This document shows positions 37,480-48,686 of a stretch of 64,000 nucleotides of DNA, piece after piece; the stretch's first letter is position 1, and each line of letters starts with the position of its first letter. Source of the DNA: Gamarada debralockiae (taxonomy: Eukaryota > Ascomycota > Leotiomycetes > Helotiales > Hyphodiscaceae). Where the stretch lies: positions 1 to 64,000 of the forward strand of contig NXFV01000390.1 of assembly GCA_002803225.1 (NCBI GenBank), read 5' to 3'. The notes under the pieces were generated by a model. That model was given only the letters and a program-made list of their open reading frames with translations. It was not told where the DNA came from and made no database searches. The translations under genes were made by a program, and so were the position numbers.

Positions 37480-38754
37480 CCATCTCCTACTACCCTCTCC
37501 TGAATCTCAAGCACCTGCTTCTTCTCCATCAACGGCACAGCATTCGTCACCAATGATCAATCCTTCATCGAATTATCAGCAAGGGCATCTAACTTTTCCC
37601 TCCCAATACCAACATTCTTCAACGTCCTCGGCATTTCTAACTCGCTCACAACCGCCCCACTATATCTCCGGCATCTGCATTCTCCTTCCTCAGACCCCTT
37701 TTGGTTGACACCTTCTCGATAACCTTCTCAGTCCAAAAATTCTCAGAACTTTCTCCCGGGGCTTTGTCACCTTCTAATCTCCATATAAGTAATTATACTT
37801 CAGCGCAGCAGGCAACAGAATACAACTCGTCTCTCCGTGCCCTGCTCCAAGCGGTCCTAGCTGATGTCCTATCCCATGACTTCCACCCATAGGAATACCA
37901 TGACCAAGAGCTTTCATCGCTTCCACTACGCCCATCATCTCTTTAAATCTCGGCTCCTCTGCATTCCAGTCTTTCTTGGTGATCAATAGATTCGGCACAA
38001 GCAGCTTCAATCCCTCTGTAAAGCTCCTGTCACTCTCCTCACTTACGTTGGGATTCGTAGAACATAGCCTTTCGACACAGTGACTGCTCTGATTCCCATA
38101 GACAACCAATTCCGCTCAGGGGTAGAAATAGTGAGTGCGGGGTCAAGAATAATGAGATCAGCACCCATGTCAGGATGAGCAAATGATCTTTTGTGGTCCG
38201 TTCTCTTATCCGTTGCACCAGCAAAGGGAGAATACTCTCCCTCAGATAGATGCCGGGATATTGATGACTAGAATTCGATGGGATTCCGAGTCCTTGGTCT
38301 TAACCTATGCAGTCAATCTCTCAAGATCATCCAAGACGTCCACATTTTTTGCGAGAGTCTCTCAACATCGGTGACTGTAAATTCCTTAGGGCGTTTGGAA
38401 TACTCACAAATGAAATAATCTTAGCACCTGCAGTCAAAGGTCCAGCTCCAATGGTAACGATAACATCCGCCCCCTTTTCCTGGATGTCTTTCACGATCTC
38501 CAGGATATCGTCCCATAGCGTATGAGGTTTGATACCCTTCCTTACCCCACGATCTTATCCCCCAATGCTTTCTGAAAATTGGCAAAGTTGTCTGCTTTGC
38601 TGATGGAATTAGAAACTATAATATAAACTTTGGAGAGATGGTACGTATTTGTGATATGATGGGTACAAGCTGCGGGGAAAGGGAAGGCCGGTAGAGATGT
38701 GGGGTTTGGGTTTGGGTGAGAAGGCTAGTTGGTACGTCTCTCCTTGGCTGCCAT
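37480..38754 (-). pseudogene. iron-containing alcohol dehydrogenase / maleylacetate reductase-like gene, broken
   Basis: Family segments occur in order on the minus strand but in changing frames. They are HHITNTYHLSKVYIIVSNS, FQKALGDKIVG, ILEIVKDIQEKGADVIVTIGAGPLTAGAKIISF, the SPFAGATD region, SFAHPDMGADLIILDPAL, VERLCSTNPN, GLKLLVPNLLITKKDW, the metal-site segment PMGGSHGIGHQLGPLGAGHGETS, and VGIGREKLDALADNS. Lesions include a run of four C on the plus strand at 38545-38548 where five are needed, a TAG after ERLTA, frameshifts after NIPAS and after GIRAV (near 38075), and a TGA at 37559-37557 near the C-terminus. The last part of an intact protein is still readable, so inactivation looks recent. 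Intact members oxidise alcohols or reduce maleylacetate with NAD(P)H and a bound metal. Confidence 0.78.
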
Positions 38755-39113
38755 ACTTTTTGTGCTACGAGGATAATGATGAGTTGAGAAAATTGATGGT
38801 GGGTTTCATGAAGGACTGGTAATGAAGTCTCTAGAAGCTCTGACGAGGTACTGTAATCTTTAGGTGAGCTTACCCCCACATTCCCCGCACGTCCCGAGAT
38901 ATCCATCTCGCAGGGCTTCTTCAACCAATGAAACGTTTAATAAACAATTTATAATTATTTACAGGTCAGTATAGTCATTTAAAGAGGCCTTTGTAAATGT
39001 GTGAATAAATTTTGCTTGTATCGACGAATAGAAGCCGCCCCATTCGTGTAGAAGAGTTACATGAGCAAAAGACAATTGTTGGAAAATATTCTCATATTAT
39101 TCGACAGAGTAGC
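38755..39113. other. intergenic region
   Basis: This is the 3' flank of MPP10 and the upstream flank of the broken dehydrogenase gene. No gene is visible. Confidence 0.55.
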
Positions 39114-41342
39114 CTAAAGCTTGAAGCCACCGGCGCCATTGAAGGTCGTCGCAGCCTTGACCTTATTTCCTTCAACATCCCTGATATCTCCTTTCCTTCC
39201 AATTACTCTGACACCACCCTTCTTGAGGTCTGCGAGAGTCTCTCTCTTCGCCTGCGCCTTCTTGCCCTCGGGCCTCTTGTTGGCTTCAAGTCCACCACGC
39301 TTCTTGATCCGTTCCTTCTCTCTTCTTCGTCTCCTCAACTTCTCTTCTCGAGTCATCTCCTGTCTCGCAATTGGAGCTCCACTCTTCGGCACAACCTCTC
39401 CCTTCTCAATAGCATCCTTATCCTTGCCGGCCTTATATATCTCTTGCGGAGCCAACATGCTGTCACCACCACTAATTCCACTGGCAGTAGTAGGCTGAGC
39501 ATCCTCCATGCTGACAGTTGCAACATCCGAGACGACAGTCAAGCTTGGAGCTGCCGGCTTTGGCTTATAATGCCAACTGCTGAGAGCGTCTAGTTTCGCA
39601 CTGACATCCTTCCACAACCCTTCAATCTCCTTTTCTTCTTTGCGCATCTTCTCATCAGCCTTGCTCACGTATGTATCGGGATTGTTGGCTTTAACGTGCT
39701 CCTCCTCGTACATATCTGCCAGACTCTGTTGTGGCTTGCTATCATCGAGTTCAAAGAGCCCTCTACGAGTGCTTCCAGAAGTATCCAAGGCATCGGGACG
39801 GCGACGAATAGGCTCGTCGAAATTCATAGCCAAGATGCGTTGCTTGATCAGTTCCTCCATGCTCTCGCTCACTTCGGCTGTGATGACTGGTATAGGCTTG
39901 CCTGCATGTTCGAAATCGAGGTCTTGGTCGATGAGAGAGTTCAGAGGCCGATCTGCTGCTCTAGCTTCTCCTGACAGGGTCCATTCGCGTTTGGCAACAG
40001 ATGCGGCTTCGAGGCGGCGTATTTCTTCCGCAAGCTTAGCTTGTCTGCGTTCATGTGCCGATCGTCGAGATTTTGGATCCGCTGGATCTAGGTCTGCTAA
40101 TGCGTCTTCTGACTTATCCTGATCTGAGAGATCGTCGAAAAGATCTCGTCGAACATCGGCCATTGCACGCTCCATCCCTGCCTCATCCTCCTCGAGTTCT
40201 GCAGCCTTGGGTTTTAGAGATTGTCTTTCGAGGTAATTTGCTTGACGCTCCCCTTTGCCAAGTTTCCGTGGTGGAGGCTCAAAAAAATCTTTGTAGTAAA
40301 CCGCGTTTGTGTTATCGCCCTCTCCATCGATATCCTCATGCGTGTCATTGCCATCATCACTATCCCCTTCAGGAGCATTGAGATCGACGTTACCGAACGT
40401 GGGTCCGTCTTCTTCTTCATCCTCCATATCTTCGTCTTCGTCATCTTCAACGTCCATTGCAGCAGCTCGTCGTGAACTCGATACGGGTTTCGAAGGTATG
40501 GATCCTGGGTCGACATCCCAATCAATTTCTTCCTCGTCACTTGCTTCACCAGTATAAGGATCCGCCGCTGCATCTTGACGTTCCAGGAATTCCGTCTGTT
40601 TATTGAATTCGTCAATCGAAAAGAATCCATCATTGAGGCCGTTCGGATCTTCGACAAAGACTCCAGCAGGCTCCGGGTCTTCATCATCTTTCTCGCCCTC
40701 GAAGTAATCCTCTCCCTCGAAGCCATTGGGTTCTTCCTCATCTTCACCACCCAGTTCTTCGTCTTCGAAGTCACCCTCGCCCTCTAGATCTTCAGCGCCC
40801 TCATTCTCGTCATCAGAGCCAACCTCAAACCCATCCTCATCAAACTTCAACAGCTCGACTCCGCCATCTCCATTGACTTCCTCTTCACTCTCGATCCCCA
40901 CCTCCAATTCACCAGAAGCCCGCTCTGCATCCCATCTCAACGCATCGATAACCCTTCTAGCCTGTTCCCAGACCTGCTCTACCTCAAACCCTTCTGTATG
41001 CACCTTCCGAATCTTCAACACCTCTCCCTCAACTAGGTCTCGCTCGCCACGCTTCCGCTTCTTCCTGAGCTCCTTTTGTCTCTCTGCCTGTTCCTCACCT
41101 AATTTCCCCGCAAACTCATCAAGCGTCCTCTTCGCGAAGGCCAAACTCGAATTGACAATGTTTGCCGAAGGAGCGATGAATGCATGTCTGTTCTCTGGCG
41201 CCAGAAGTTTGAGTAAATCGGCCATTTTGTCCGATTTGGCAAGGTTCTTGCCAGATGGAGGGAATGCAGTCAGGGTATGCGAAGTCGATGTCATGGAGGA
41301 TGATGCGCTGCCTGTCGTGACCATCATTGCTGGGGCTGCCAT
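39114..41342 (-). CDS. MPP10: U3 snoRNP protein Mpp10
   Basis: This is an intact single-exon gene of 742 aa from ATG 41342 (MAAPAMMV); an ATG four codons upstream at 41354 is the alternative. The N-terminal Mpp10 region includes LAPENRHAFIAPSANIVNSSLAFAKRTLDEFA. A long acidic middle follows, with many Glu/Asp runs and repeated DPNG/EEDE blocks. The conserved C-terminal half has YKDFFEPPPRK, the WTLSGEARAADRPLNSL segment, IPVITAEVSESMEELIKQRIL, and SLADMYEEEHVKANNP, ending in basic KRIKKRGGLEANKR and VIGRKGDIRDVEGN. Mpp10 joins Imp3 and Imp4 on the U3 snoRNA and is needed for early cleavages of pre-18S rRNA in the nucleolus. Confidence 0.93.
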   Translation of the reverse strand: MAAPAMMVTTGSASSSMTSTSHTLTAFPPSGKNLAKSDKMADLLKLLAPENRHAFIAPSANIVNSSLAFAKRTLDEFAGKLGEEQAERQKELRKKRKRGERDLVEGEVLKIRKVHTEGFEVEQVWEQARRVIDALRWDAERASGELEVGIESEEEVNGDGGVELLKFDEDGFEVGSDDENEGAEDLEGEGDFEDEELGGEDEEEPNGFEGEDYFEGEKDDEDPEPAGVFVEDPNGLNDGFFSIDEFNKQTEFLERQDAAADPYTGEASDEEEIDWDVDPGSIPSKPVSSSRRAAAMDVEDDEDEDMEDEEEDGPTFGNVDLNAPEGDSDDGNDTHEDIDGEGDNTNAVYYKDFFEPPPRKLGKGERQANYLERQSLKPKAAELEEDEAGMERAMADVRRDLFDDLSDQDKSEDALADLDPADPKSRRSAHERRQAKLAEEIRRLEAASVAKREWTLSGEARAADRPLNSLIDQDLDFEHAGKPIPVITAEVSESMEELIKQRILAMNFDEPIRRRPDALDTSGSTRRGLFELDDSKPQQSLADMYEEEHVKANNPDTYVSKADEKMRKEEKEIEGLWKDVSAKLDALSSWHYKPKPAAPSLTVVSDVATVSMEDAQPTTASGISGGDSMLAPQEIYKAGKDKDAIEKGEVVPKSGAPIARQEMTREEKLRRRRREKERIKKRGGLEANKRPEGKKAQAKRETLADLKKGGVRVIGRKGDIRDVEGNKVKAATTFNGAGGFKL

Positions 41343-44300
41343 TCTTCTGGACACTCAAGACGTTTTGATTTTTTCTCTCGCGATAAAGTTATTGCTCCAC
41401 TTTTTTCTTATCACAAGCGATGCTGACAAATCAGGGCTTCATTTTCTTCACCCAATGAACATTGCGCTTGTCAGGATTTCCAATCGACCGCATAACATGT
41501 TGTAGCAATTGAGAAACAAGATCCCCAAATACTCAGAGACGGTGAACACTTGACATCTTAGAAAAGACTCCATGAAAAGTTTATCTATGAATCGTTCAAA
41601 CTCTTTGAGCGATTCACAGTCTTGTAGTCTCTTCGAGGTTAGGACTGTCCCCTATAATTTGAGGCCACTTACGATATCTAGCGAACGGGGTCTTGTATTG
41701 TAATTACAGTATGGTCAAATTGTCATAAGAGAGCAGCGAATCATGATCTATATACTAGACCATTTACAAGGAAGTTCGGCAAAACAATTATTTTCCACTA
41801 TTCCACAGCTTCTCGCCTTCAGTCTTCTTCCATCGGGTTTGTTCTTACACTTTGGCACGGCCATAATCTCGTCTATTCTTTCAGCCATCCTTCTGATATA
41901 CGAAGTCACTATTTAGGTGTATGAAAGAGCTATAAGTGGTCAGTGAAGACAGATGAGAATAGACCAGCTCAACAGGACTCGGCAGTTCTTTCATTTGAAA
42001 GGTACGAATGAGGTTCTTATTGTTCAACACAATGTTAGAAGTTTGGAATTCCTTTTCGTTCTAAAGCACTGGCCTGGAGAACTTCCAGAATAATGAAAAT
42101 TCCATGATTCCTAAAACCTAAAAGCTCACACTTATTAAACTCACAAGCACCACAATTTTCTGGCGCCAAGGCTTAAGGGAAAAGCTGCCTATACCTCTCT
42201 CACGTCAGCTCCTTAGGAGGGGGAAGATCATGTATATTCTATGGAAATTCCATGGTTCTTCAGGGCCTGAACCAAATGGTTCCAGTTCCACTGCAGAGAA
42301 GGCCCGGATAACTTCCAGGTGGAAAAACCCATGGAAATCCAATGGAAAACGTTTCCAGACTTCTAACATTGGTTCAAAGAGACTTCCAAATAAGACAGAA
42401 AGAATACGAATATTGTGGAGCATGTATTTCTGGAGAGGAAGCAAGGAACGTTGCTATTGCGTCGCTAAGCGATTGTAAGCGAATTTTCTTGGTTCTTGAT
42501 AGGAATGCGTTGACATCTTTAACTTCACACGCTTCCTATATATGTCTGTTTTATTATAGTCTTTTGCATTGAATGTTCATTTAGCTCCCACTATTCCATG
42601 GATTACTAAGTTTCGATTGCGGGATGGCGCGAACTCTGCTGCCAGGTAAGTTTTGGTTACACAGATGTTGGGTGGGAGAAACTGTGAGAACTCCAAGGGT
42701 CTGCTATGCAGAACACAATGCATTGAAGATATTCAGGATCGCATATCCTCTTCGGGGATGTACTCCAATTATCCCATTGCGTCCGAACTCGCAGAAAACT
42801 CGTATCCGTCATCTCATGAGTAAGGTGGTATCTTCAGGGATAGCTGCAGCTGCACCTTTATCTCGACGGCAATCATTCAATTGCGCAAGACGGGGTCAAT
42901 CACTGCATGACATTTCCCTCTGTTGACAACGTTTCTGAGAGTCATTGGTGTCATTGTTGCCCCTAGACATTAGGGCAAGGTAATAATAGCAATACTATTA
43001 CTGATTCCGAGGAAACTCGAGAGTTGGTAAGCACTGCATCTTTCCAGTTTGGTACTTCGTACCGAGTACAAACGTTCGGTTCAGAAAAGGCCGATTAGTA
43101 TCCTTGCACTGCACATGTACCCATGTACTTTGGACAGGGCTGACGATGAGACCCTGCGGGTATCCGAGCGTTGAGAGTACAAGTGCCAGCCCCGCAATCC
43201 GGTGAAAGGTCGCGTGAGCACTTGCTTGTTGAGGATTTGTCAAGTATTCGCAAAGGTCGGTTCGGGGATATTGTGGGTTCCAAATTGAAGAAATTTTCTA
43301 CAACTCCGTATTGAGATCGAGATCCAGACCAGAAGGTCGATTCTATGTGAGGGTGTGGAGATCTCCACCTGGGAAAATTGCGAGGGTTACCCATTTTTTA
43401 ACTTTGTTCACGGCCAACGGTGACCCAACTTACTGCTGATCAAAAGCTTTCAGATGTTGGTGAATTTTTTGCTGTGGCTGGTTCCTGGTTGACCGTTGAG
43501 GACGTGCAAATCTTACCGCCGGCGCCTTTAGCCCCGAGGGTGCACATGCGAAATGCTGGAAAGGAGGTTAAGGAAGTCGGGCTTCGTAAGAAAATAGGGC
43601 CGGTTGAATTTTGCGTCCACTCTTGTTCAGACTTTCAGAAGAAAAGTGGTCCATTTCTGCAACTACCATATGCAACACAGAAAATTGTAGGTCTTGTATG
43701 CAAAGAGATGAATCGGATCATGTACGGATATGCTGAAACTTGAGGGAGAGGGAGGTTCCCACTTTTCATGAACCGGGATAGGGAGGAGCAACCCCCGCCT
43801 TTTCTTTCCCTGCCGAGTGTGGCTGGCTGGCGCAGCCGAAGAAACTACTTGTAATGCCGGCCTTTGCCGGATCAAAGCCGACAACGGCCAGACCTTCTAC
43901 TGCAGAGACTTGTACTTTGTACCGTAATAAACAAGATTGCTGATCAGGTATCTGTAGATGTATCACATCGCTCACGCTGTCTTGGCACAGTAAATTCTAT
44001 TGCTATCACTGAGATCTAACTGAGAGGGGGCAGGCAGACCTTGTGGAATCGGATAACTCGTGTGAGGTCAGGAACTTACTTTAAAATGACCTCAGTTGCA
44101 TGTCTTGGCTCCCTTTCAATCGCTCTTGCGCTACCCGTTCTGAAATTTCGATGTGGTGCAGTTTTGTAAGATGTCGAGACACCAATTGGGTTGCTCGAGT
44201 GACAGATGTAAGAAGCGTGCATACGTTGCAGCTATTATTCGAACAATTTGTATAACGCCTTGATAGGGGGCAAGCTCTCCAATTGCATCTCGTTCTCTTG

Positions 44301-45857
44301 TGGTACGAGAAAAGTACTTGGGAGAAAGTCTGGGACCGAATGTCGAATAAGCAGGGAGTCCATAATCCAAACCATGCAGCCCTATTTCCAACCAGCGGCT
44401 CCCATAACATGGCCAAGCCAAAAAACCCCCCTCCGCTGTTGAATTTTATATGAACTTCTTGATCAAACTTCTGATCTAAATGGCAACAGTGATAGCCCAA
44501 CCAAGCCAGCAACGGCAGATAATCAAGAAATAGCAGAGTCCCTGACTTTAGACTTGACAAGATGATGTAAAGGGCCGTAAAGTAGTTAATATATTCTTCA
44601 ATGCCATCCAAATAAAGCGTCACCATTCCTCTCACTTGGAACACGTTATTCGTGCTCCCGCACACGTGAGTTTCACTCAATCGCACCAATCCCCGCTCTC
44701 ACAGAATATCTGGCGTTAACATTGTGCAGCAGCATCCGATACTCAACCCACGCTGAAGATAGCAGTGACCCTGTATCATCGCTTGCATGATGGTGTCATT
44801 TTTTTCCAAAATCGACGAGCCGCATGGTTTTGGTGCAGCATTACCTTTGAAAGATATAACTTTATAACCACGCATTTGTTAAGAGTCCTACCTATCTCAA
44901 AATGTAGATATTAAGTAGTATTATTAGACATCGAGAGGAAAAATCAAAATAATGTGTTTTGGTGTTGAAATAAGAGGTCAAAATCCAAGTCGCGAAATGG
45001 GTTTCGCGTCGAGGTAAAAATCAAGGGCCTTGGCACTTTCTAATCGTTGGGTTGGATTTTCTAACCTGTGGAATAACCCTCTTATAACTCAACCAAATTT
45101 ATTTATTTTAACTATTTCTTTTAGACTATGATTATATGAGTTAATGCGATCAATTCGCACTATTCGAAGATTAGTAGAAGGGCTTGGTTGCAAAGTTATA
45201 ATTTCGAAGGGGCGTTGCAAAAAAATTAGGCGCTGCGCAGCGGATTTTCGAAAAAAAATTGACACTACAGTATTATGCAAGCGACAATTATCTCCAGCCA
45301 CATCGATCGGCAAATAATTGTTCAACGGCCAGCACCAAACAACCTGGTTCGAATTGCCCCTCCTTTGCTCGCATGCAGCTTCTCTGTTCGTCCCGCTCTT
45401 AAAGGAATCTTCCGCAATTTTCCAATTTGACTCGTGCATGTGCTGGAAAATCACTTCTCGCAATTCGAATCTATAACGACCCTTTGTAAAAACTCCGACT
45501 GGTTCTTTCGTGAAGTGGAGAGTGGAGAGATCTCAAGTATTTGAATAGAAAACTCCTTCCTAGCAAAATTCGAAACCTTATCGGAGACCCTTCTTTATTA
45601 ACTTCCGCCTCCCCACAACTGGTGGCCGTCTGCAGCTCTTCTCTTCTGATTGCTAACTCCGCTGCTCGCAATTTTTAAGGAAATCTGCGTACATTCTTAC
45701 GTCTCGTTTCCACCTGAAGATATCCACATCCCACGCGCACCGCTGGTACCCGAGCGAGTACAAAGTTCTAAGGAGCCGCCGCGACGTACGCATAAAAGGG
45801 TCGAATTTCAGCGATTGTGCCTTGCGGGAAAGTCTGCAAGAAGGATAACGAGGAGAA
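41343..45857. other. 4.5-kb gene-poor region
   Basis: This is the longest stretch without a supported gene. It holds the fold-back repeat listed at 42030-42372. A 202-codon minus-strand open frame (44081-44689) and a 107-codon plus-strand frame (43420-43743) show no motif I recognise; both could be chance or relics. The base composition turns AT-rich near 44870-45250. The last several hundred bases should be the promoter/leader of the SPX gene. Confidence 0.45.
42030..42372. repeat. fold-back repeat region, possible small non-autonomous element
   Basis: CAATGTTAGAAGTTTGGA-type sequence at 42030-42047 reappears inverted at 42355-42372 (CCAGACTTCTAACATTGG), with about 2 mismatches. A direct repeat GGCCYGGAKAACTTCCAG occurs at 42071-42088 and 42301-42318. 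A weaker inverted copy (GGTTCTTCAGGGCC) lies near 42253-42266. Variants of TTCCATGG/CCATGGAA recur throughout. No transposase frame or clear target-site duplication is visible. Confidence 0.45.
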
Positions 45858-47359
45858 ATGAAGTACGGAGAAACATTCCAAGCGCAATCTGTGCCACAAT
45901 GGGCGCCATGTGAGTTTGAAACATTCCTGTCATTCCTGTGAGACGTCATGACGCAGAAATACCAAGTACTGATCTTATCTTCCGTCAGACAATGTCGATT
46001 ATAACGAACTCAAGAACCTGATCAAGGTCAACACCACGAAAGATCAGGCCCAAGCCATTGCGATTCCCGGACATGTAGATACTGCGTTGGCGAAGTTCGA
46101 GGACTTGTTCTTTAATGAATTGTCCAATCAACACGACCGAGTCGATCTCTTTGTCTCGAGCAAGGCTGATGAAGTTGGACGTCGCCTCGAAAGCTATCAA
46201 AGAGACTTCCTGCGATTGCGTGCGCGATGCGAATATAACAATGGCAAGCCGATGTCCCAGAAGAGACGAGAGAAGTTCGCCAGATACGACAACCAAATAA
46301 CCAAGTGAGTGGGATACTCAGCATCGAGGTTAGGAGCTGTGAATTTGACCATCTCTAGGTGCGGCGAAGATGCAAAGGCACTGCAACGATTCGTCGATGC
46401 CCAGCGTACAGCATTCCGAAAGATCTTGAAGAAGTATAGGGTATGCCAGACACTCCGCATTATGCAAAAGAAGAATGCTGATCGTGTATTAGAAATGGAC
46501 CGGATCACGATCCCTGAGTGAAAGATTCAACAGCGAAGTCTTGGGCGATCCCAAGAGCTTCACCCGACGTGATTTCGAGCCTCTTCTCTCTAAATACAAC
46601 GACCTTATCACCAATGTCCGAGCATATACACCCAACATGAGCGAACCCACGACACCACGTACAAGCTCACGTCGAGCAAGTGTGCAACCAATTCAACAGT
46701 CGCCGCAAACATATTGGAATGAATACGATGATGGGAGTGAGGCGGAGCACGAGGTATACATGATATATGTGGATCCAGGTGCTGAATCGACATTCCCAGG
46801 CGCAAAGACAATTTCATTCCTATTCTCCAAAGCGATGGTGCCAATGGAGAAAGTCAAGGGATGGCTGAGTCCGCCATCTTCATCTGCTGAGCGAAGGCCA
46901 CTGATCGGGAACGGCAACAGGACCAGTGGCTACTTCACTGAGCAGAACGAGACAGACGCCGATGACGACGCCTATGCATCATCTAGCGACTTTCCTACTG
47001 GCTACGCTACACATTATGCTACCTTCCCCAGCATCAATGATCAGAAGTTCGTCCGAGAACGAAAAAGGATCGTCTCCCGAGGAATCATTGGAGCATTTGC
47101 AGCCTCCATTCTCCTTATGTCGATTGCTAGCATTCTTGTAGCCACTGGCAAACACAAGCTTCGAGCTGAGGTTGATGCGGGAGTATTCACGGGCGTTGCT
47201 GCAAGCCTGTTCTTCGCTACCATGGCATTCGCGGGGATGCTCTACGAGCTTGATAAGATTGGCGCGATTTATCGATGGAGTGTTATTTTCGCATTCGTCA
47301 TTATCTGCGTTTTGAATTCGTTTATCATGATGATAGCTCTTGGGGACACAAGACTCTGA
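45858..47359 (+). CDS. SPX-domain protein with three C-terminal membrane segments
   Basis: Four exons, 45858-45909, 45989-46304, 46359-46440 and 46493-47359, give 438 aa. The SPX domain starts at the first residues (MKYGETFQAQSVPQWAP-YNVDYNELK) and runs to about residue 165. It includes the Lys-rich helix AFRKILKKYRKW that in SPX domains binds inositol pyrophosphates. A Ser/Thr-rich linker leads to three membrane segments near the C-terminus (IIGAFAASILLMSIASILVA, GVFTGVAASLFFATMAFAGML, VIFAFVIICVLNSFIMMIA). This resembles the SPX and membrane parts of VTC subunits but lacks the catalytic tunnel domain between them. It is likely a vacuolar or endomembrane phosphate-sensing protein. Partnership with VTC1, 14 kb away, is speculation. 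Confidence 0.82.
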
Positions 47360-47802
47360 GTGCCGAAAAGCACGGCGTAGATACGAAGCCTCAAATTTCG
47401 GAAATCAAAAAGCATAGCGTAGATATGAATGGAGAGCGGGCGAAGCGGTCGGTTACATACAAATTGCGAGTGCGTTCAGGACCTTCGTGGGCATGTGTCC
47501 ATGAAGTGGCTACATAGTTCCTGAGCGTGGTGTTCATACTTGAGTTTCGGAGTTTTCATTTACTTGCATAGCGCAAGGGATCGTGGGTTGTGGTTTCTTG
47601 GCGTCTCCATGGGTAGAAAGGCCCAGATTGAACGACTTAATGCCCACAGAGTACTTAGATCCGGATCTGTATATAGCGGCGCTGGGGCCGATGGCCTTCA
47701 AAATCAAAATCGAGCTTGCTTCATACTGCATTTCTTCGTTCAAGTGACTTTCAAATTTATCGCTAAATCTATCTGCCCATTTTCCTAAGCCCTTTCCTAA
47801 TT
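47360..47802. other. intergenic region, convergent 3' flanks
   Basis: No gene is supported between the SPX protein and dehydrogenase stop codons. Confidence 0.55.
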
Positions 47803-48686
47803 CTAAGAACCAACCTGGACGCCACCATTAGGATGCAAGCTCTGCCCCGAAATAAAACTACTATCCGGACTCGCCAAAAACACAAAACAAGTTGCAACCT
47901 CAACCGGCTGTCCCGGTCTGCCCATCGGACTCGTGAACTGCTCTTGCGCGTCATCATTCATAGTCGCAGGAATGAGCGGCGTCCAGATAGGTCCTGGACA
48001 CACGGCATTGACTCTGATACCTTTCTCAATCTGCTGGTTTGAGAGTGCTCGCGTGAAAGCAACAATGGCGCCTTTAGTGGAAGTGTAATCGAGGAGGTCG
48101 GGTCGACCGATATAGGGGTTCACGGAGGCGCAGGTAATGATTGTGTCTCCGCGCTTCATCTTGGGAAGGGCATATTTGGAGAGGTAGAAGAAGGGGTGGA
48201 TGTTTGTTGCGAAGGTGTCGAGCCATTGGTCTCTTTTTACTTCTATCAGTCCTTATTCCTTCGACCGAAATGGGGGAGAGAGAAACGAAGGACTTACTCG
48301 CTCAGTTCCGAAATATCATTCTTCATCATCTGCGTCCCATGGTTCAAAACCAAGATATTGATAGTCCTCATATTCTGATGAGCCTTCTCAACCACCTCCT
48401 TGCAATCTTTCTGGTGTCTCAGATCTGCTCGCAGCAAATGCACTTTCCCTCCCTTCTTCTCTACCAACTGCAGTGTTTCCTGTGCATCTTTTTCTTCCCC
48501 ATGTGTGTATACGATAGTGGATTCGGCTCCCTCCATTGCATATAGGATGGCTACTGCGCGTCCAATGCCGCTGTCGCCGCCAGTGATCAGAGCTTTTAAT
48601 CCTGCAAGCTTGCCGGCTGCTTTGTAGGGTTGGTAGCCTCCGTCTGCGGCTGGGAGTTGGTCGTTCACCGGATCTGGACCGGCCAT
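47803..48686 (-). CDS. short-chain dehydrogenase/reductase
   Basis: Two exons, 48686-48298 and 48232-47803, give 272 aa. The Rossmann nucleotide motif TGGDSGIG lies at residues 35-42. LNHGTQ corresponds to the NNAG position. The catalytic Ser lies in CASVNPYIG and the YxxxK pair in DYTSTKGA. IRVNAVCPGPIWTPL and the C-terminal FISGQSLHPNGG complete a classical SDR. The N-terminal extension (about 25 residues ending in YKAAGKLAG) is typical of the bacterial YghA/YhdF-like and fungal oxidoreductases annotated as glucose/ribitol dehydrogenase-like. The substrate is unknown; NADP(H) or NAD(H) use cannot be decided by eye. The acceptor is AAAAAG, chosen because it restores SEDQWLDTF. Confidence 0.87.

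Noticed and set aside
40214..40787. Long frames opposite or shifted within the acidic region of MPP10
   Set aside because: They are shadows of the GAA/GAT-rich coding sequence.
44081..44689. 202-codon minus-strand open frame
   Set aside because: No motif, no clear intron signals, and one frame of this length is expected by chance in 64 kb read in six frames.
45330..45360. GGTTCGAATT resembling a tRNA B box
   Set aside because: No matching A box or cloverleaf stems could be drawn around it.
30319..47359. Idea that VTC1, the SPX-3TM protein and their neighbours form a phosphate gene cluster
   Set aside because: They are 14 kb apart with unrelated genes, F-box genes and MPP10 between them; only a loose theme.
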